This document shows positions 34,430-44,588 of a stretch of 64,000 nt of DNA, piece after piece; position 1 is the first letter of the stretch; each line of letters begins with the position of its first letter. A program made the position numbers and the translations under genes. Below the pieces are notes generated by a model that saw nothing but the letters and a program-made list of their open reading frames with translations, was not told the DNA's origin and made no database searches. Source of the DNA: Petunia secreta (lineage: Eukaryota > Streptophyta > Magnoliopsida > Solanales > Solanaceae); contig JARKIP010000038.1 in assembly GCA_029990175.1 (NCBI GenBank), forward strand, positions 23,443,501 to 23,507,500, in the 5' to 3' direction.

Positions 34430-35045
34430 ATATGGATTTGGATAACTTTGAAACAATCTGATACAGTCTGAAACGACATTGAAACAATATGATACAATTT
34501 GAAACGAAGTTGAAACAGTCTTGAACGGTATTGAAACAGTCTGAAACGACATTGAAACACTATGATACAGTCTGAAACAGAGTTGAAACAGTATTGAAAC
34601 ACTATGATACAGTCTGAAACGGAGTTGATACAATCTGAAATGGAGTTGAAACATTCTGAAACGGTGTTGAAAAAGTCTGATACAGTCTGAAAGGGAACTG
34701 AAACACTATAATAAAGTCTGAAACATTGTTGAAACAATCTGAAAAAGCTATTGAAACAATCTAATACAATCTGAAACGGTGTTGAAACAGTATGATACAG
34801 TTTGAAACGGCTAGTGAAAAAGTCTGAAATAAAATATAAAAGATATTGTGAAACAACACAAAAAAGGTGAAATAGCTTAGACACAGTGAGAAACAACGCA
34901 CAATCGAGATGAAACAATGCGGAAACGGTCTAGAAATAGTTAGATACTGTGCAAAACAACCTGAAACGGTTAGATACGATGCTGAAACAACCTGAAATAT
35001 GGTAGATACAGTGCTGAAACAGCGAAATACGACGTTGAAACAGTC
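34430..35045. repeat. Degenerate TGAAACA/TGATACA word array
   Basis: Words such as TGAAACAGT, TGATACAGTCTGAAACG and ATTGAAACA recur irregularly at about 10-25 base spacing, as in copy 1 at 12470-12950. The minus-strand ORFs at 34397-34654 and 34426-34917 are by-products. Confidence 0.85.
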
Positions 35046-35442
35046 TGAAATTGGGAGGAGGGAAAGTGAAATCCGGGAAAATGGTGGGAGGTGAAATTGG
35101 AGAAATAGGAGGATTACAAGTGAAATTGGGGGAAATGGTGGGAGAAAAAGTGAAATTGGGAGAAATGGGAGGAAGAAAAGTGATATTGAGGGAAATATGA
35201 GGAAGGATGTAAGGTTTTGCTATGTAATGGAAAATATTGCTATGTTTTTGCTATGTTTGTAATTAACTTTTCATTTCCTCTATATTGGTTAATTTTGCTA
35301 AAATATTGCTATGTTTTATAAATAACTCCTAAAATTTGTACTTTTATGTAAACATTCCTAACACAAATGGATGAAATGTTGTATCAGAATTCAGACGGGT
35401 TTCTCGAGTCCAATTCAAAATAGTCTACATTAGATGTGTTTG

Positions 35443-36269
35443 AGGGTAATTTTCACGAATGGTGACACAATTATGGGTTTTACTTTTATTAAAGTCACAC
35501 AACTTTGTATCCATACATAAAAGTCACTTTACTATTTTTTTGATAGCACAATAATTACAATTGCCGAAAAATATAATTTTCGATGACATTTTTGTATAAA
35601 TTTTTTAATTTCTACTTTTTCCACCTTTTTTACACAAGTAACGATTGAAATAAAATAACAAAATAGAGATTCAATAATAGACTCTTATCTAGATTAATTT
35701 TTTCTTCACTTCTTTGTATACTTTATGAGGATAAATTGCGTGTTTTCAAGAGAAGAAAAACTTTTAGTTCTCAAACTAATCAAACTAAATGTTATTAATG
35801 TATTTTTTCAGTTTTGTTGATTTTCTTAAATATATGTCATTTCTTAAAATGACGTATATATACACGAGGCTTCTACCTTTTTTTTTTTAAGAAAAACAAT
35901 TTTAATATACAAGTACACTAATATAAGAGATAATTTTCTTACTTACAAAAATATTTTGAAGTTAACTATCATGCTTACTTATATAAAATGATTTTAAAGC
36001 AGACCGTTTATGTGCCTTCTGAAAATGAATCAAATAAATTTGCTATAACAATTTTTTTCATTAATTTTAAACTTAAATCTACCTCTTCTATTGGAAATGG
36101 AAGAATCTAGAGATAATTGTGGTTATATTAATTTGTATTTAAATTATATATATTAATAATGTTGAAAAAAATATATGATCTAAAATCTATCATGATAAAG
36201 TTAAAATAAAAATAACTAAGAGCTTATTGGTAAGTTTCCATTTGTTTACTTCTTTAATGGTCTATTTCT

Positions 36270-36305
<36 letters not shown>

Positions 36306-36312
36306 AAAAAAG

Positions 36313-36349
<37 letters not shown>

Positions 36350-36492
36350 AATTCCACCGGAAGTTTCATTTTCCGGATATTCTGACTTTTTTGTTATCAA
36401 GGGAATAGTAAAGTAACTTTTAAGTAGGAAAATAAAATTGGATGACTTTATTGAAAAACTTATAGTTGTATGACCATTTGTGAAAATTACGC
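35443..36492. mobile_element. Inverted-repeat element (non-autonomous)
   Basis: The left end GGGTAATTTTCACGAATGG and the right end CCATTTGTGAAAATTACGC are inverted repeats, with further match (GTGACACAA / TTGTATGAC). The interior repeats phrases about GTCAC and ACTTT in both orientations. It includes two poly(A) runs (36272-36303 and 36317-36343). The ORF 36254-36523 (-) is a poly(Phe) artefact. Confidence 0.6.
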
Positions 36493-36769
36493 TAGTATTG
36501 GGTAAGTCACATTGAAGATTCATTGACAGAAGATTAGGGACATTTGGTCAAAAGAGACACTCAAGAGTGAAAATAGGTAAAAGGGACAAAGTCTTAATTA
36601 ATGTAGTAGAAGGGACACATCTAATTAATGCTCTTAAACATAACTTTCCTCCACTCCCCTTCACCCCAAAGTTTCATTTCTTACAATTTGGTCCTCATGT
36701 ATATAAAAAATAAAATTTGCCAAATTAGGGAAATATTTTTCCCTCCGTTTTTTCCCTCCGTTTATTCCC

Positions 36770-36773
<4 letters not shown>

Positions 36774-36828
<55 letters not shown>
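36774..36828. repeat. (CT)n microsatellite
   Basis: About 55 bp of TC dinucleotides in the presumed leader region upstream of the transposase. ORFs through it on either strand are poly(Ser/Leu) or poly(Arg/Glu) artefacts. Confidence 0.97.
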
Positions 36829-36831
<3 letters not shown>

Positions 36832-37613
36832 TCTTATCTTCTCCCTCGCGACCTGAAAACAACATAGCTGCTGCGCATTGGCTTTGTTCAATCTCCATTC
36901 GTTTTCGCTATTATTCTTGCATTCCAACTCTCCCAAATGGAAAACATTGTCAGATCTAAATCCTTTTCGGTTAATTAGGTATTATCTACTCTAATTGAAA
37001 AAATAATTTGGGAAAAATACCCTTGACCCTTTGAATAACAATTTCTGGTTGGCATTACTTTTAATTGGTTTGCTTTACTTGAAATTGGAAAGCTTGTCGT
37101 TGAAATTGTTTGAATAACGTTGGGCATTACTTCAAACTGCAAAGCTGGACAAGTCCCATATCTCCTGTAAGTGTAAATCTCCGTCTTGCTAATCTCTACT
37201 ATTCTAATTTTTGTAAAAACCCTTTTAAACAGTATGTTGCTGTTTTGAAACATCTTACCGTAACGATCGCAACATTATAAAGATTGTTCTACAAATACTC
37301 GTACAACGTAGTCACAATTATGGAACATTGTATTAGATACTCAGGATAATCCTTTTGATGTTCCTATTATGCTGGTCAGAGTTACGGAACATAATTTTGG
37401 TTGCCCGAATAATGTTCAGTAAATGCTATTCATAATGTTGGAACATTTTTGTAGATGGTCTGAACTGATGTATCGATGTTTCACATCGGTATGCTTGTAA
37501 TCTTAAACATCCTTGGGCATGTTCGGATCTGTTTTTCGATGTTCCGGTATCCTTTGCTACCTGGACCACATTTGATGAATGTTTATCCTACCTTGCAGAT
37601 ATCGTTAAAGTAA

Positions 37614-40087
37614 ATGGGGGACAACATACTACTAGGAGTTGATTTTCTCGGTGAATGGGTTGAGCGTTCGAAATGCTATGCTTGGATTCCTAATGTGAAA
37701 GAGACAAGACCTATCCTTGTGAGTAGGAATGTTACATATGATGAACTTGTCAACAAAATCATACGCAGTTGGGGGGTAAGTGATGATCCGAGGGATCTTT
37801 GCATTTCATATATGCTGAGTGTTGCCGCAAAGCAAAAGACTGCTCCATCTAAAATTAGGACTGATGATGATGTTCAGCTTTATATGGCTGATGTAGACCC
37901 AGCTGGGGCTAGGCCAACACTAAGGGTTAGTGTGATTCCAAGGCCTGAAGGAATTTCAAGTTCAAATGAACAAGATATGCATGTTGAGATGGATGAAGAT
38001 GAATTAAAACAAGGTGGAGAGGCAGACGAAGAAGGTGAAGAAGGTGGAGAAGTAGTTGGTAATCCTTCACAAATAGCACCATCACAGAGCAGCCGTAACG
38101 ATTTTTTTGGAAAAGACGGCACAGGTTTTGTAAAGGGTATGACTTTCAAGAACAAGCGAGAATTAGTGGTGAAGTTGAGGCTTGCTGCAGTGAGGAAGCC
38201 TTTTTCTTTCAAAGTTGTGAAGAATACAAAAAAATTGTTTTACGCTAGATGTGTTGATGCAAATTGCAAGTGGTGGCTTCGAGCATTGAGGTATCATAGT
38301 AGTGATACATTTTATATTACAATCTACAATGGCGAGCACACGTGCGGTGTGCAGCACCTGCAAAGCCACTATACACGTGCCACAGCTGATGTTGTTGGTG
38401 AATACATGAAAGATAGGTACATTGAAGGAAAAGGAATAACACCAAAAGACATCAGAGTTGCATTTAACAGAGAATTGGGATGCAACATTAGTTATTGGAA
38501 AAGTTTGAAGGGATGTGAGATTGCAAAGGCAATAGCAAGAGGGACACATGAACGCAGTTATGAAATTTTAGAGGCATACAGTTATATGGTAAGGTCCCAA
38601 AATATTGGAAGCAAGACAGCTTTGAAGCTTGATAGTTGTGGGAGGTTTAAGTATTTTTTTATATCTTACGGATCTTGGATTAGGGGTTTTCTGTATATGA
38701 GGAAAGTCCTTGCTATTGATGGGACTCATTTGTCAGGCAAGTACGGCGGTGTGTTGTTGTCTTCCGTTGCCCAGGATGCAGAGAAGCACATATTCCTTGT
38801 TGCATTCTGCGTTGTGGACAAAGAATGTGATGCTTCTTATGATTTTTTTTTTCGAACAATTGGTTGACATAGCCCAGTACAATGATGAGTTGAGCGTCAT
38901 TTCAGACAGGCATAAAAGCATAGCAAAGCCAAGTGGTTTCCCCAAGCTCACTACAGAGTTTGCACGAGGCACCTTGCTGAAAATATCCGTACAAAGTTTC
39001 AATTTGGAGATCACCTGGGGTCCTATTACTTGGCAGCAGATGCATATCGTGTGGAGGAATTCAGAACGCACTTTAAGCAAATCGAAGACAACGATCCAAG
39101 GGTTGCCAGATATCTTCAAGATGACGTGGGGTTCCATAAATGGAGCAGATGCTTTTTCCCTGGGCACAGGTACACGAGTATGAACATTCTTACCAAATGT
39201 TCTGAACGTTGCGTTGGAATGTTCTATGTTTACATGGCAATTAAGCTGAGAACATTCCAATTGACGTTCAAAATAGTACCAATGATGTGTATGACGTAAT
39301 CATTGATGTTCTGATCGCATGCTTAATGTTCGCACTTGCATTAGACGTATTTAGCATTAATGTCTTTGTTTGTTTGTTACAATTTCAGATTTGCAGTGAT
39401 GACCTCGAACATTGCTGAGTCCACAAATGCAGTGCTGAGGGATGAAAGAGAATATCCTATTGTTGCCCTATTAAATCACATCAATCGTACATTTGGCGAA
39501 AAATTCCATGTGAGAGCTACGGAGTTCCCGAGGTTTCAACCATATGTGTCCCTTCAATTGAAGGAAAAATAAGATTCAACCTGGAGGAAGGGGGTAAGCT
39601 CGCAATTAGTCGAAAAGGTACGTATGGTTTCACCATCATCAGTCCAGGCCAGGGAGCAGAAATCGATTTACTCAACAGAACTTGTACGTGCAGAGAGTAT
39701 CAAATTGACTTAATACCCTGTAAACATGCTATGGCAGCTATCAGAATGCTGCGTCCAGAAGACTATGGAGCGTGCGTCTATGACTTCACTTCTGCATATT
39801 ACAAGTTAGAGACATATATGATTGCCTATGCAGAACCGATCAATACTGTTCCACCGGAAGAATTTTGGAATGTTCCTCCTGAGCTGCTTGAGAGACGAAT
39901 ATTGCCTCCTTTCATCGACTTGGGTAAGGGCAGACGAAGGAAAAAGCGGATACCATTAGTTGGTGAAGTATTTTCAAGTAGGAGAAATAAATGTAGCATC
40001 TACACAAGGTCAGGCCACAAAAGAACTACTTGCCCCAAACGAGTGGATAGTGGAAAATCCTCCCAAACTCAAAGTGTTGCTTTTTGA
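37614..40087 (+). pseudogene. MuDR-type MULE transposase, frameshifted
   Basis: Block 37614-38867 starts at MGDNIL. It has a PB1-like N-terminal part, an acidic linker, then the MuDR zinc DNA-binding domain (CVDANC...HTC). It continues into the MULE transposase domain with the first catalytic Asp in AIDGTHL. A one-base shift near 38850 (a T run) moves to another frame carrying the second Asp (ISDRH). Another shift near 38940 leads to the frame with LAADAYRVEEF. An intron probably runs from GTACACG (39172) to TTTCAG (39389), joining FFPGH to RFAVMTSNIAEST with the third acidic residue. A further disruption near 39570 precedes the SWIM zinc finger (CTCREY...CKH, about 39690-39735). The C-terminal zinc knuckle (CSIYTRSGHKRTTC) has Tyr at a usual Cys. 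The enzyme is therefore inactive here. Confidence 0.93.
39172..39389 (+). other. Probable intron of the transposase
   Basis: The segment runs from GTACACGAG to ATTTCAG and removes stops, joining the conserved FFPGH and RFAVMTSN sequences in frame. It is rich in AACATT/TGTTC words like the other non-coding parts of the element. Confidence 0.75.
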
Positions 40088-40520
40088 TTTTTTATCTTGA
40101 CAATTTCATATATTTTTATATTTGAACGTTTATCTTAATGTTTCGAGCATTTATCAATGGCGTTCCAAATTCCTATTATTTTTCTAGTATATAATTCAAA
40201 CTGATCATCATACGGATGTTCTAATACTGCAAACAGGATGTTCAGTGTAATGCAATAGTCATGTTGATTCAAGCGAAGGGTTGCCTTGTGCAATTAAAAG
40301 GTGTGAAAGCATCCCTCTAAGCGGGCTTACGAAAAAAGCCATTAATTAATCCAGATACATCACCTAGAGAGTAGTGAACGTCTTTTCAATGTTCACATCA
40401 CGCCTTTTGGTGTTTTTTATGTTAAATTCATCTATAAAACATACATTTCCTTGTTCCTCCATACACACAATTATCCTCCTACTTGAATTATCAAAATTTC
40501 TTCATAGACAACAAACACAA
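40088..40520. other. Spacer with promoter of the 97-residue ORF
   Basis: Contains a block (about 40125-40250) repeated at 43366-43500 and partly at 45420-45495, with several TGTTC/GAAC words. A TATA-like CTATAAAAC (40432-40440) lies about 85 bp before the next ATG. Confidence 0.5.
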
Positions 40521-40814
40521 ATGGAAAATAACCAAAACATAATTCTTGCTAATGGCCACTATGCCCCAGCCGAACCTGACCATAACGAATATTATGGAAA
40601 CATCGCCTGGGATATTGCCGGTATTCAAACTGACATTACTGCAATCAACCATGCTGCGGACCGCTTATCTGCTGATGTATGGAGCATAAGGCAAGTGTTA
40701 GTGCAGCGCTTGGAGCGTATTGAAAGAATGCTTCTGAGACTCCTTATCCACCAAGGGATGAATCCGGAGCAGTTTGCGACTCCTCCAAATTCTCCCAATA
40801 ATGATGACAACTAG
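40521..40814 (+). CDS. Small coiled-coil protein of the MULE (97 residues)
   Basis: The start chosen is the ATG at 40521 (MENNQNIILANG); the ORF is open from 40374 but its upstream part looks like leader, and a TATA-like box lies at 40432. Residues about 30-75 form an amphipathic helix (DIAGIQTDITAINHAADRL then RQVLVQRLERIERMLLRLL). The tail is MNPEQFATPPNSPNNDDN. No known domain is seen. The design (central helix with a DIA...DI pattern, a basic helix ending ML..L, and a short tail with a PxxF/YxxPP-like pattern) is shared with the ORF at 43632-43934 and partly with 44589-45131. It may be an accessory protein of the transposon; function is unknown. Confidence 0.6.
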   Translation: MENNQNIILANGHYAPAEPDHNEYYGNIAWDIAGIQTDITAINHAADRLSADVWSIRQVLVQRLERIERMLLRLLIHQGMNPEQFATPPNSPNNDDN

Positions 40815-41173
40815 AACTTTTATTTAAGCATTATATATAGCACTAGTACTTTTGCATTATGTCAAGTAATTTTCTATATGTATTTTGTTTCCTTAAGTAT
40901 GAATGAAAGTTATTAGATTATGTGTTAAGTTGATAATACTTCCACTACATAAGTGATCGCCTAAACTTCATCAGCAACTTGAAACATTCTAACACACGTT
41001 CCAAGCATCGCATGAAGATGTTTGACATCCTTATCAACGTAAACATGCTAGCATATATTTTAACAACAACCATCTAAAATGCATCAGCAAGTTGAAACAT
41101 CCTAACAAAAGTTCAGAGCGCCGTATGAAGATGTTTGACATAGCAGTAGGAGTTTGGCCTTAAAATCGTTATT

Positions 41174-41488
41174 AACACAAACAAGCAAAAGCCTCACTAT
41201 TTGTACAACAACACAGCACTATTTGACGAAAAAATCAACAAAAACAAAGATATTTGTACAACAACACAGCACTATTTGACGAAAAAATCAACAAAAACAA
41301 AGATTTTCACAAGAACTTTCTTCCAGTACAGTAAAAAGGCGTCCAGTACAGTAAAAACGCGTAAAAACCCTAGTTTTTTCAAAATAGCAAAATAGCAAAA
41401 GAAAAACCCCGATTCACTTGAAAAACATCAATATTGTTCAAAACTTACCTTTAGATGTTACCGGAGAAATGTATATGGTCATCGACGA
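41174..41488. repeat. Segment duplicated at about 49680-49920, with internal 53-bp tandem repeat
   Basis: From about 41300 to 41480 the sequence closely matches 49735-49915 in the same orientation (GATTTTCACAAGAACTTTCT, GAAAAACCCCGATTCACTTG, TAGATGTTACCGGAGAAATG). A 53-bp unit is tandemly repeated at 41199-41251 and 41252-41304. The ORF at 41201-41395 is an artefact of this repeat. Confidence 0.9.
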
Positions 41489-41833
41489 AATAGAAGACTC
41501 GAGAAGAAGACTTGAGAAGTGTGTAAAAGAAGAAAGGAGCGGGTGTTCGATGTTTGAAATGATGGAATTGATAAGACTGATCATCCGCATTTTTTAATTG
41601 TCATAATTGCCATTAAGGCCCCACCATTTTTTTTGTTCCGAATTCCACGCGCGTCCCTTTTCTGTTTAAAATAGAGCCCGGGGCGGGGGTACATTTCTTT
41701 TTTGAGATATTAGAACGTTCTTCAGGACGTGCCAAACATAATAATCAATTAGGTAATTCGTTTAAAATAAAACGCGGTTGCTAAAAAATAAAAGGTACTT
41801 TTTTCACGTTCAGAACATAATAAATGATGTTTG

Positions 41834-41888
41834 AACCCTAACCCTTACCCTGAACCCCAAACCCTAACCCTAACCCTAACCCTACCCC
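41834..41888. repeat. Short interstitial telomere-like array (CCCTAA)
   Basis: Several CCCTAA units and variants (CCCTAACCCTTACCC, AAACCCTAACCCTAACCCTA) form a tract of about 55 bp. The unit is mostly the six-base TTAGGG type rather than the usual plant TTTAGGG. It is too short to be a telomere. Confidence 0.85.
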
Positions 41889-42811
41889 CAAACCGCAAAA
41901 TTTTCTAACAATTCAAGAACATTCGCTCTCCTGTTCTGAACCTTGTAGGGAACGCTCTCGAACGTGGTACGTCTGTTCTGGATCTTCATACTGATGTTGT
42001 TTTTGCACCGTTGAGGATTAGTTGATAAATACTAATATAAGGATCATTTAAAATGCATAAACAATGATTTAGTAGTTTATTAAGATTACAAAACATGCTA
42101 TGTGTAAGTAAACCAAAATATATGTCATTAATTATACTAAACTGCAAACACTAAGTTGTTTGGATAAGGAGTGTAGGGTTTGATTATAGATAAATTAAAA
42201 ATTTTAAACATTAAGAAGCGTATTATAACGAAGTGTAGCATAGATTGGACGTTATATCACTAGATAGACACATTAGTAATCTATTTGTTGATCTTACAAT
42301 CTATGTGTAGCTCAATTATAGACATTCTTCGTTTATCTACAACAACTAAGACTTCAAATCATACAAGTATTGATTGAACTGAACAATATTATGTGTATTT
42401 AAGGTGACTACATCAATAGTTTGTCTATTGGAAGTGTTTACCCATAAAAGTTATAGTAGAGTATACTCATTTATATCTATCGAAGGCGATTACTTAGTTA
42501 TATCAGATGAAACACTTAATAAGTTATTGAGTATTTCATTAGATGTTGTTCTAACTAATGGATAATCTATATAATGATGATTTAACCTTAAATATAAAGA
42601 CTTATTAATCTTTTCATGTTATATAGTTTCTTATTACAATCATATTAAAGGTTGGAACACTACACATTAAAATAGGCACCTATTTGAACTGAACATACTA
42701 ACCCACGTTCGTGACGTAGATTAGATGTTTTGGCATCAATCATTGGAATTTTATATGCTAAAAAAAGTTGAGCAACCCATTTTAAATACGTGGAGCGATC
42801 TGCTCCACACA

Positions 42812-42881
42812 ACTTACATCTCCTATATAATCCAACCATTCTATTATTACCTTATAACACGTGGAATAACCCCAACCATTC
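42812..42881 (+). promoter_or_regulatory. Candidate promoter of the GRF ORF, with G-box module
   Basis: A TATA-like CTATATAAT (about 42812) is followed by AACACGTGG (G-box core CACGTG, 42858-42863) and CCCCAACCATTC (42870-42881). The latter two are the inverted form of the module GAATGGTTGGGG...CACGTG found twice at 44.0-44.2 kb. Confidence 0.45.
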
Positions 42882-42924
42882 TATTAACTAGGTCTTTTTA
42901 CTCCATCTTCTTCTTAACTCAACT

Positions 42925-43323
42925 ATGTCTCAAGGATCAACTTGTTCTCGCAGCTCCTCTCAAAATCGTCGATGTTGGTGTGGCTTACCTGCAATACAAT
43001 TCACGGCGGGCACACAGTCGAATGCTGGACGAAAATTTTGCAAGTGTCCCCGCAAGGGTATTAGCAATTGTGGATTTTGGGAATGGTGTGACGAGGAGTA
43101 CCCCCAGCCTACTACATTGGTTTTAAACAAGTTGAAAATTTCACTTGATGAAGTTTGTGAAGAAAGGGACAATTTGCTGAAGGAAGTTGACAAATTAGGG
43201 GCTTGTAATACTATAAATTTATTGAAGATCAGTAAGTTAGAGGCTAAATTGCAACGGTGGAAGATGTATTTCTTATTGTCTTGGGCAGTTTTTTTTTGTT
43301 TCATTGTAGCTAGGTTTATTTGA
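42925..43323 (+). CDS. GRF-type zinc-finger protein with C-terminal membrane segment (132 residues)
   Basis: The start MSQGSTCSRSSSQ follows a plausible leader. Residues 17-57 form a GRF zinc finger: CWCG, then GRKFCKCPR and NCGFWEWCDEE, matching the usual CxCG...GRxFxxC...CxFFxWxD pattern. Residues about 68-108 are a coiled coil (NKLKISLDEVCEERDNLLKE then ISKLEAKLQR). The last ~20 residues are hydrophobic (YFLLSWAVFFCFIVARFI), a likely tail anchor. Short GRF-plus-transmembrane proteins are common in plants and often annotated near transposons; GRF fingers can bind single-stranded nucleic acid, but no function is established for this type. It lies inside the MULE region and has no lesions. 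Confidence 0.75.
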   Translation: MSQGSTCSRSSSQNRRCWCGLPAIQFTAGTQSNAGRKFCKCPRKGISNCGFWEWCDEEYPQPTTLVLNKLKISLDEVCEERDNLLKEVDKLGACNTINLLKISKLEAKLQRWKMYFLLSWAVFFCFIVARFI

Positions 43324-43631
43324 TACCAATCGCTGTTCATCGAGTACTACTAAGATCTACAAATTTGAACGTTTTAGTTGATGTTTCGAGCATTTATCGA
43401 TGGCGTTCCAAATTCATATTATTTTTGTAGTATATAATTTAAATTGATCATCATACGGATGTTCTAATACTGCAAACGGGATGTTCAGTGTAATGCAAAA
43501 CAACATTCATAAATATTCAAAACATGCTACATTGTACTGAAAATTAAAGGACAACACTTCAAAACACGACATTCCTACATATAGAAATTCTTCTTAAATG
43601 ACTAGACTTGCATGGAGGTTAGTTCTTCATT

Positions 43632-43934
43632 TCATATGTGTTCCGCTGGAGGCCGTGGTGGTGAAGGGTAGTTTTGGGGGTCAATCTCGAGGGCAGCATG
43701 AATACCACGAAGCATAAGCTTAATAAGATTCATATCCTCACGGAATTCATCGAACTTAATTCTTAATCGCTCCACTTGATCCTCCACATTTCCTACATAT
43801 ACTACAATCTGATCAACATCTGAGGTCAGATCTGCGATATCTTCACGGACATGATCGATTTCAGTGAACCTACTAGTACTTGGAACTCCACTATCATGTT
43901 CTGGTGCTCTTGGGTGCCTTACTCTGCGAGGCAT
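43632..43934 (-). CDS. Small coiled-coil protein of the MULE (100 residues)
   Basis: The start MPRRVRHPRAP at 43934 follows a leader with a TATA-like TTTAAATAAATG (minus strand, about 43996-43985). Residues 30-80 form a long amphipathic helix (DIADLTSDVDQIVVYVGNVE, then RLRIKFDEFREDMNLIKLML). The tail is EIDPQNYPSPPRPPAEHI. Central helix and Pro tail parallel the 97-residue ORF at 40521-40814. It is transcribed divergently from the ORF at 44589; the shared upstream DNA contains a duplicated 155-bp unit with G-boxes. No known family; the accessory role is inferred from position. Confidence 0.6.
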   Translation of the reverse strand: MPRRVRHPRAPEHDSGVPSTSRFTEIDHVREDIADLTSDVDQIVVYVGNVEDQVERLRIKFDEFREDMNLIKLMLRGIHAALEIDPQNYPSPPRPPAEHI

Positions 43935-43997
43935 TGTTTTTGTTTCGCCTTGTTGTTTTTGTTGTTGTTGTGCAGAGATTTAACATTTATTTAAAAA

Positions 43998-44285
43998 GGC
44001 GCCTATTCACATTGAATGGTTGGGGTTAGTACACGTGTTTTAATTTTGACCAGGGGTTCCTAATCCTTCCCGCTGAAGTCAGAACATCTTCGTGGCGATA
44101 CGAATCATCATATAGTCGTTCCATTAGCCTGCATAATGTGATGATTTAAAGAGGCGCGTATTCACATTGAATGGTTGGGGTTAGTACACGTGTTTTAATT
44201 TTGACCAGGGGTTCCTAATCCTTCCCGCTGAAGTCAGAACATCTTCATGGCGATACGAATCATCATATAGTCGTTCCATTAGTCT
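43998..44285. repeat. 155-bp tandem duplication with G-boxes in a divergent promoter region
   Basis: Units at 43998-44152 and 44153-44285 (second one slightly short) are nearly identical: GAATGGTTGGGGTTAGTACA, CACGTG cores at 44032-44037 and 44187-44192, and CCTTCCCGCTGAAGTCAGAA. They lie between the divergent ORFs 43934 (-) and 44589 (+). Confidence 0.92.
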
Positions 44286-44588
44286 ATTGGTTTTTGACGT
44301 TTATAATTCAAATTGATCTTCATGTTTGAAAATTAGTATTAGTAGTATTTTTTAAACTACTCATCATTATACACTTAACGGCTATCCCCTTCAATTCAAA
44401 TCTGAAGCAAAGCAACGAATGCGTCACTTCAAAAATTTTAAAAAATATATAATGGCTAGTGTTTGGATAAAACACACTTAAGTCGGTTACCTATTTTTCT
44501 CCTATAAATACTCTATCAAAGCATTCAAATTCAAAAAACTCTATACCACTACAACCTATAATCTTCAGCCAAAATTAAAAAATTAAAA

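Larger units (their letters stand above)
32832..35362. mobile_element. Non-autonomous inverted-repeat element, copy 2 (with nested MITE)
   Basis: The left end (TTTTTTATATATACAACCCTACATTCC) and right end (TTTTGCTAAAATATTGCTATG...GTACTTTTATGTAAACATTCC) correspond to those of copy 1 at 11640-13400 and are imperfect inverted repeats of each other. The order is also the same: GC-richer part, GAAACA word array, GGGAGGAGGGAAAGTGAAAT purine tract, right end. It is longer because a repeat (33165-34010) has inserted. No transposase is present. Confidence 0.6.
40815..42924. other. MULE spacer
   Basis: Non-coding. It contains a 53-bp tandem duplication, a segment duplicated at 49.7 kb, a right-end-like GC-rich patch near 41650-41695, a short CCCTAA array and many AACATT/TGTTC words. 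The last 170 bp hold a TATA-like CTATATAAT (about 42812-42820) and a G-box module before the GRF ORF. Confidence 0.55.

Noticed and set aside
34397..34917. Minus-strand ORF of 163 residues, Phe/Ser/Cys-rich
   Set aside because: By-product of the same short-word array as above; no motif and strongly repetitive.
36254..36936. ORFs with poly-Phe, poly-Ser/Leu or poly-Arg/Glu
   Set aside because: They run through poly(A) and (CT)n microsatellites.
41201..41395. Plus ORF of 64 residues with an internal repeat
   Set aside because: It covers a 53-bp tandem duplication in non-coding spacer, and part is duplicated at 49.7 kb without an ORF.
41834..41888. Chromosome end or telomere fusion point
   Set aside because: Only about 55 bp, degenerate, and inside a transposon; treated as a short interstitial array.
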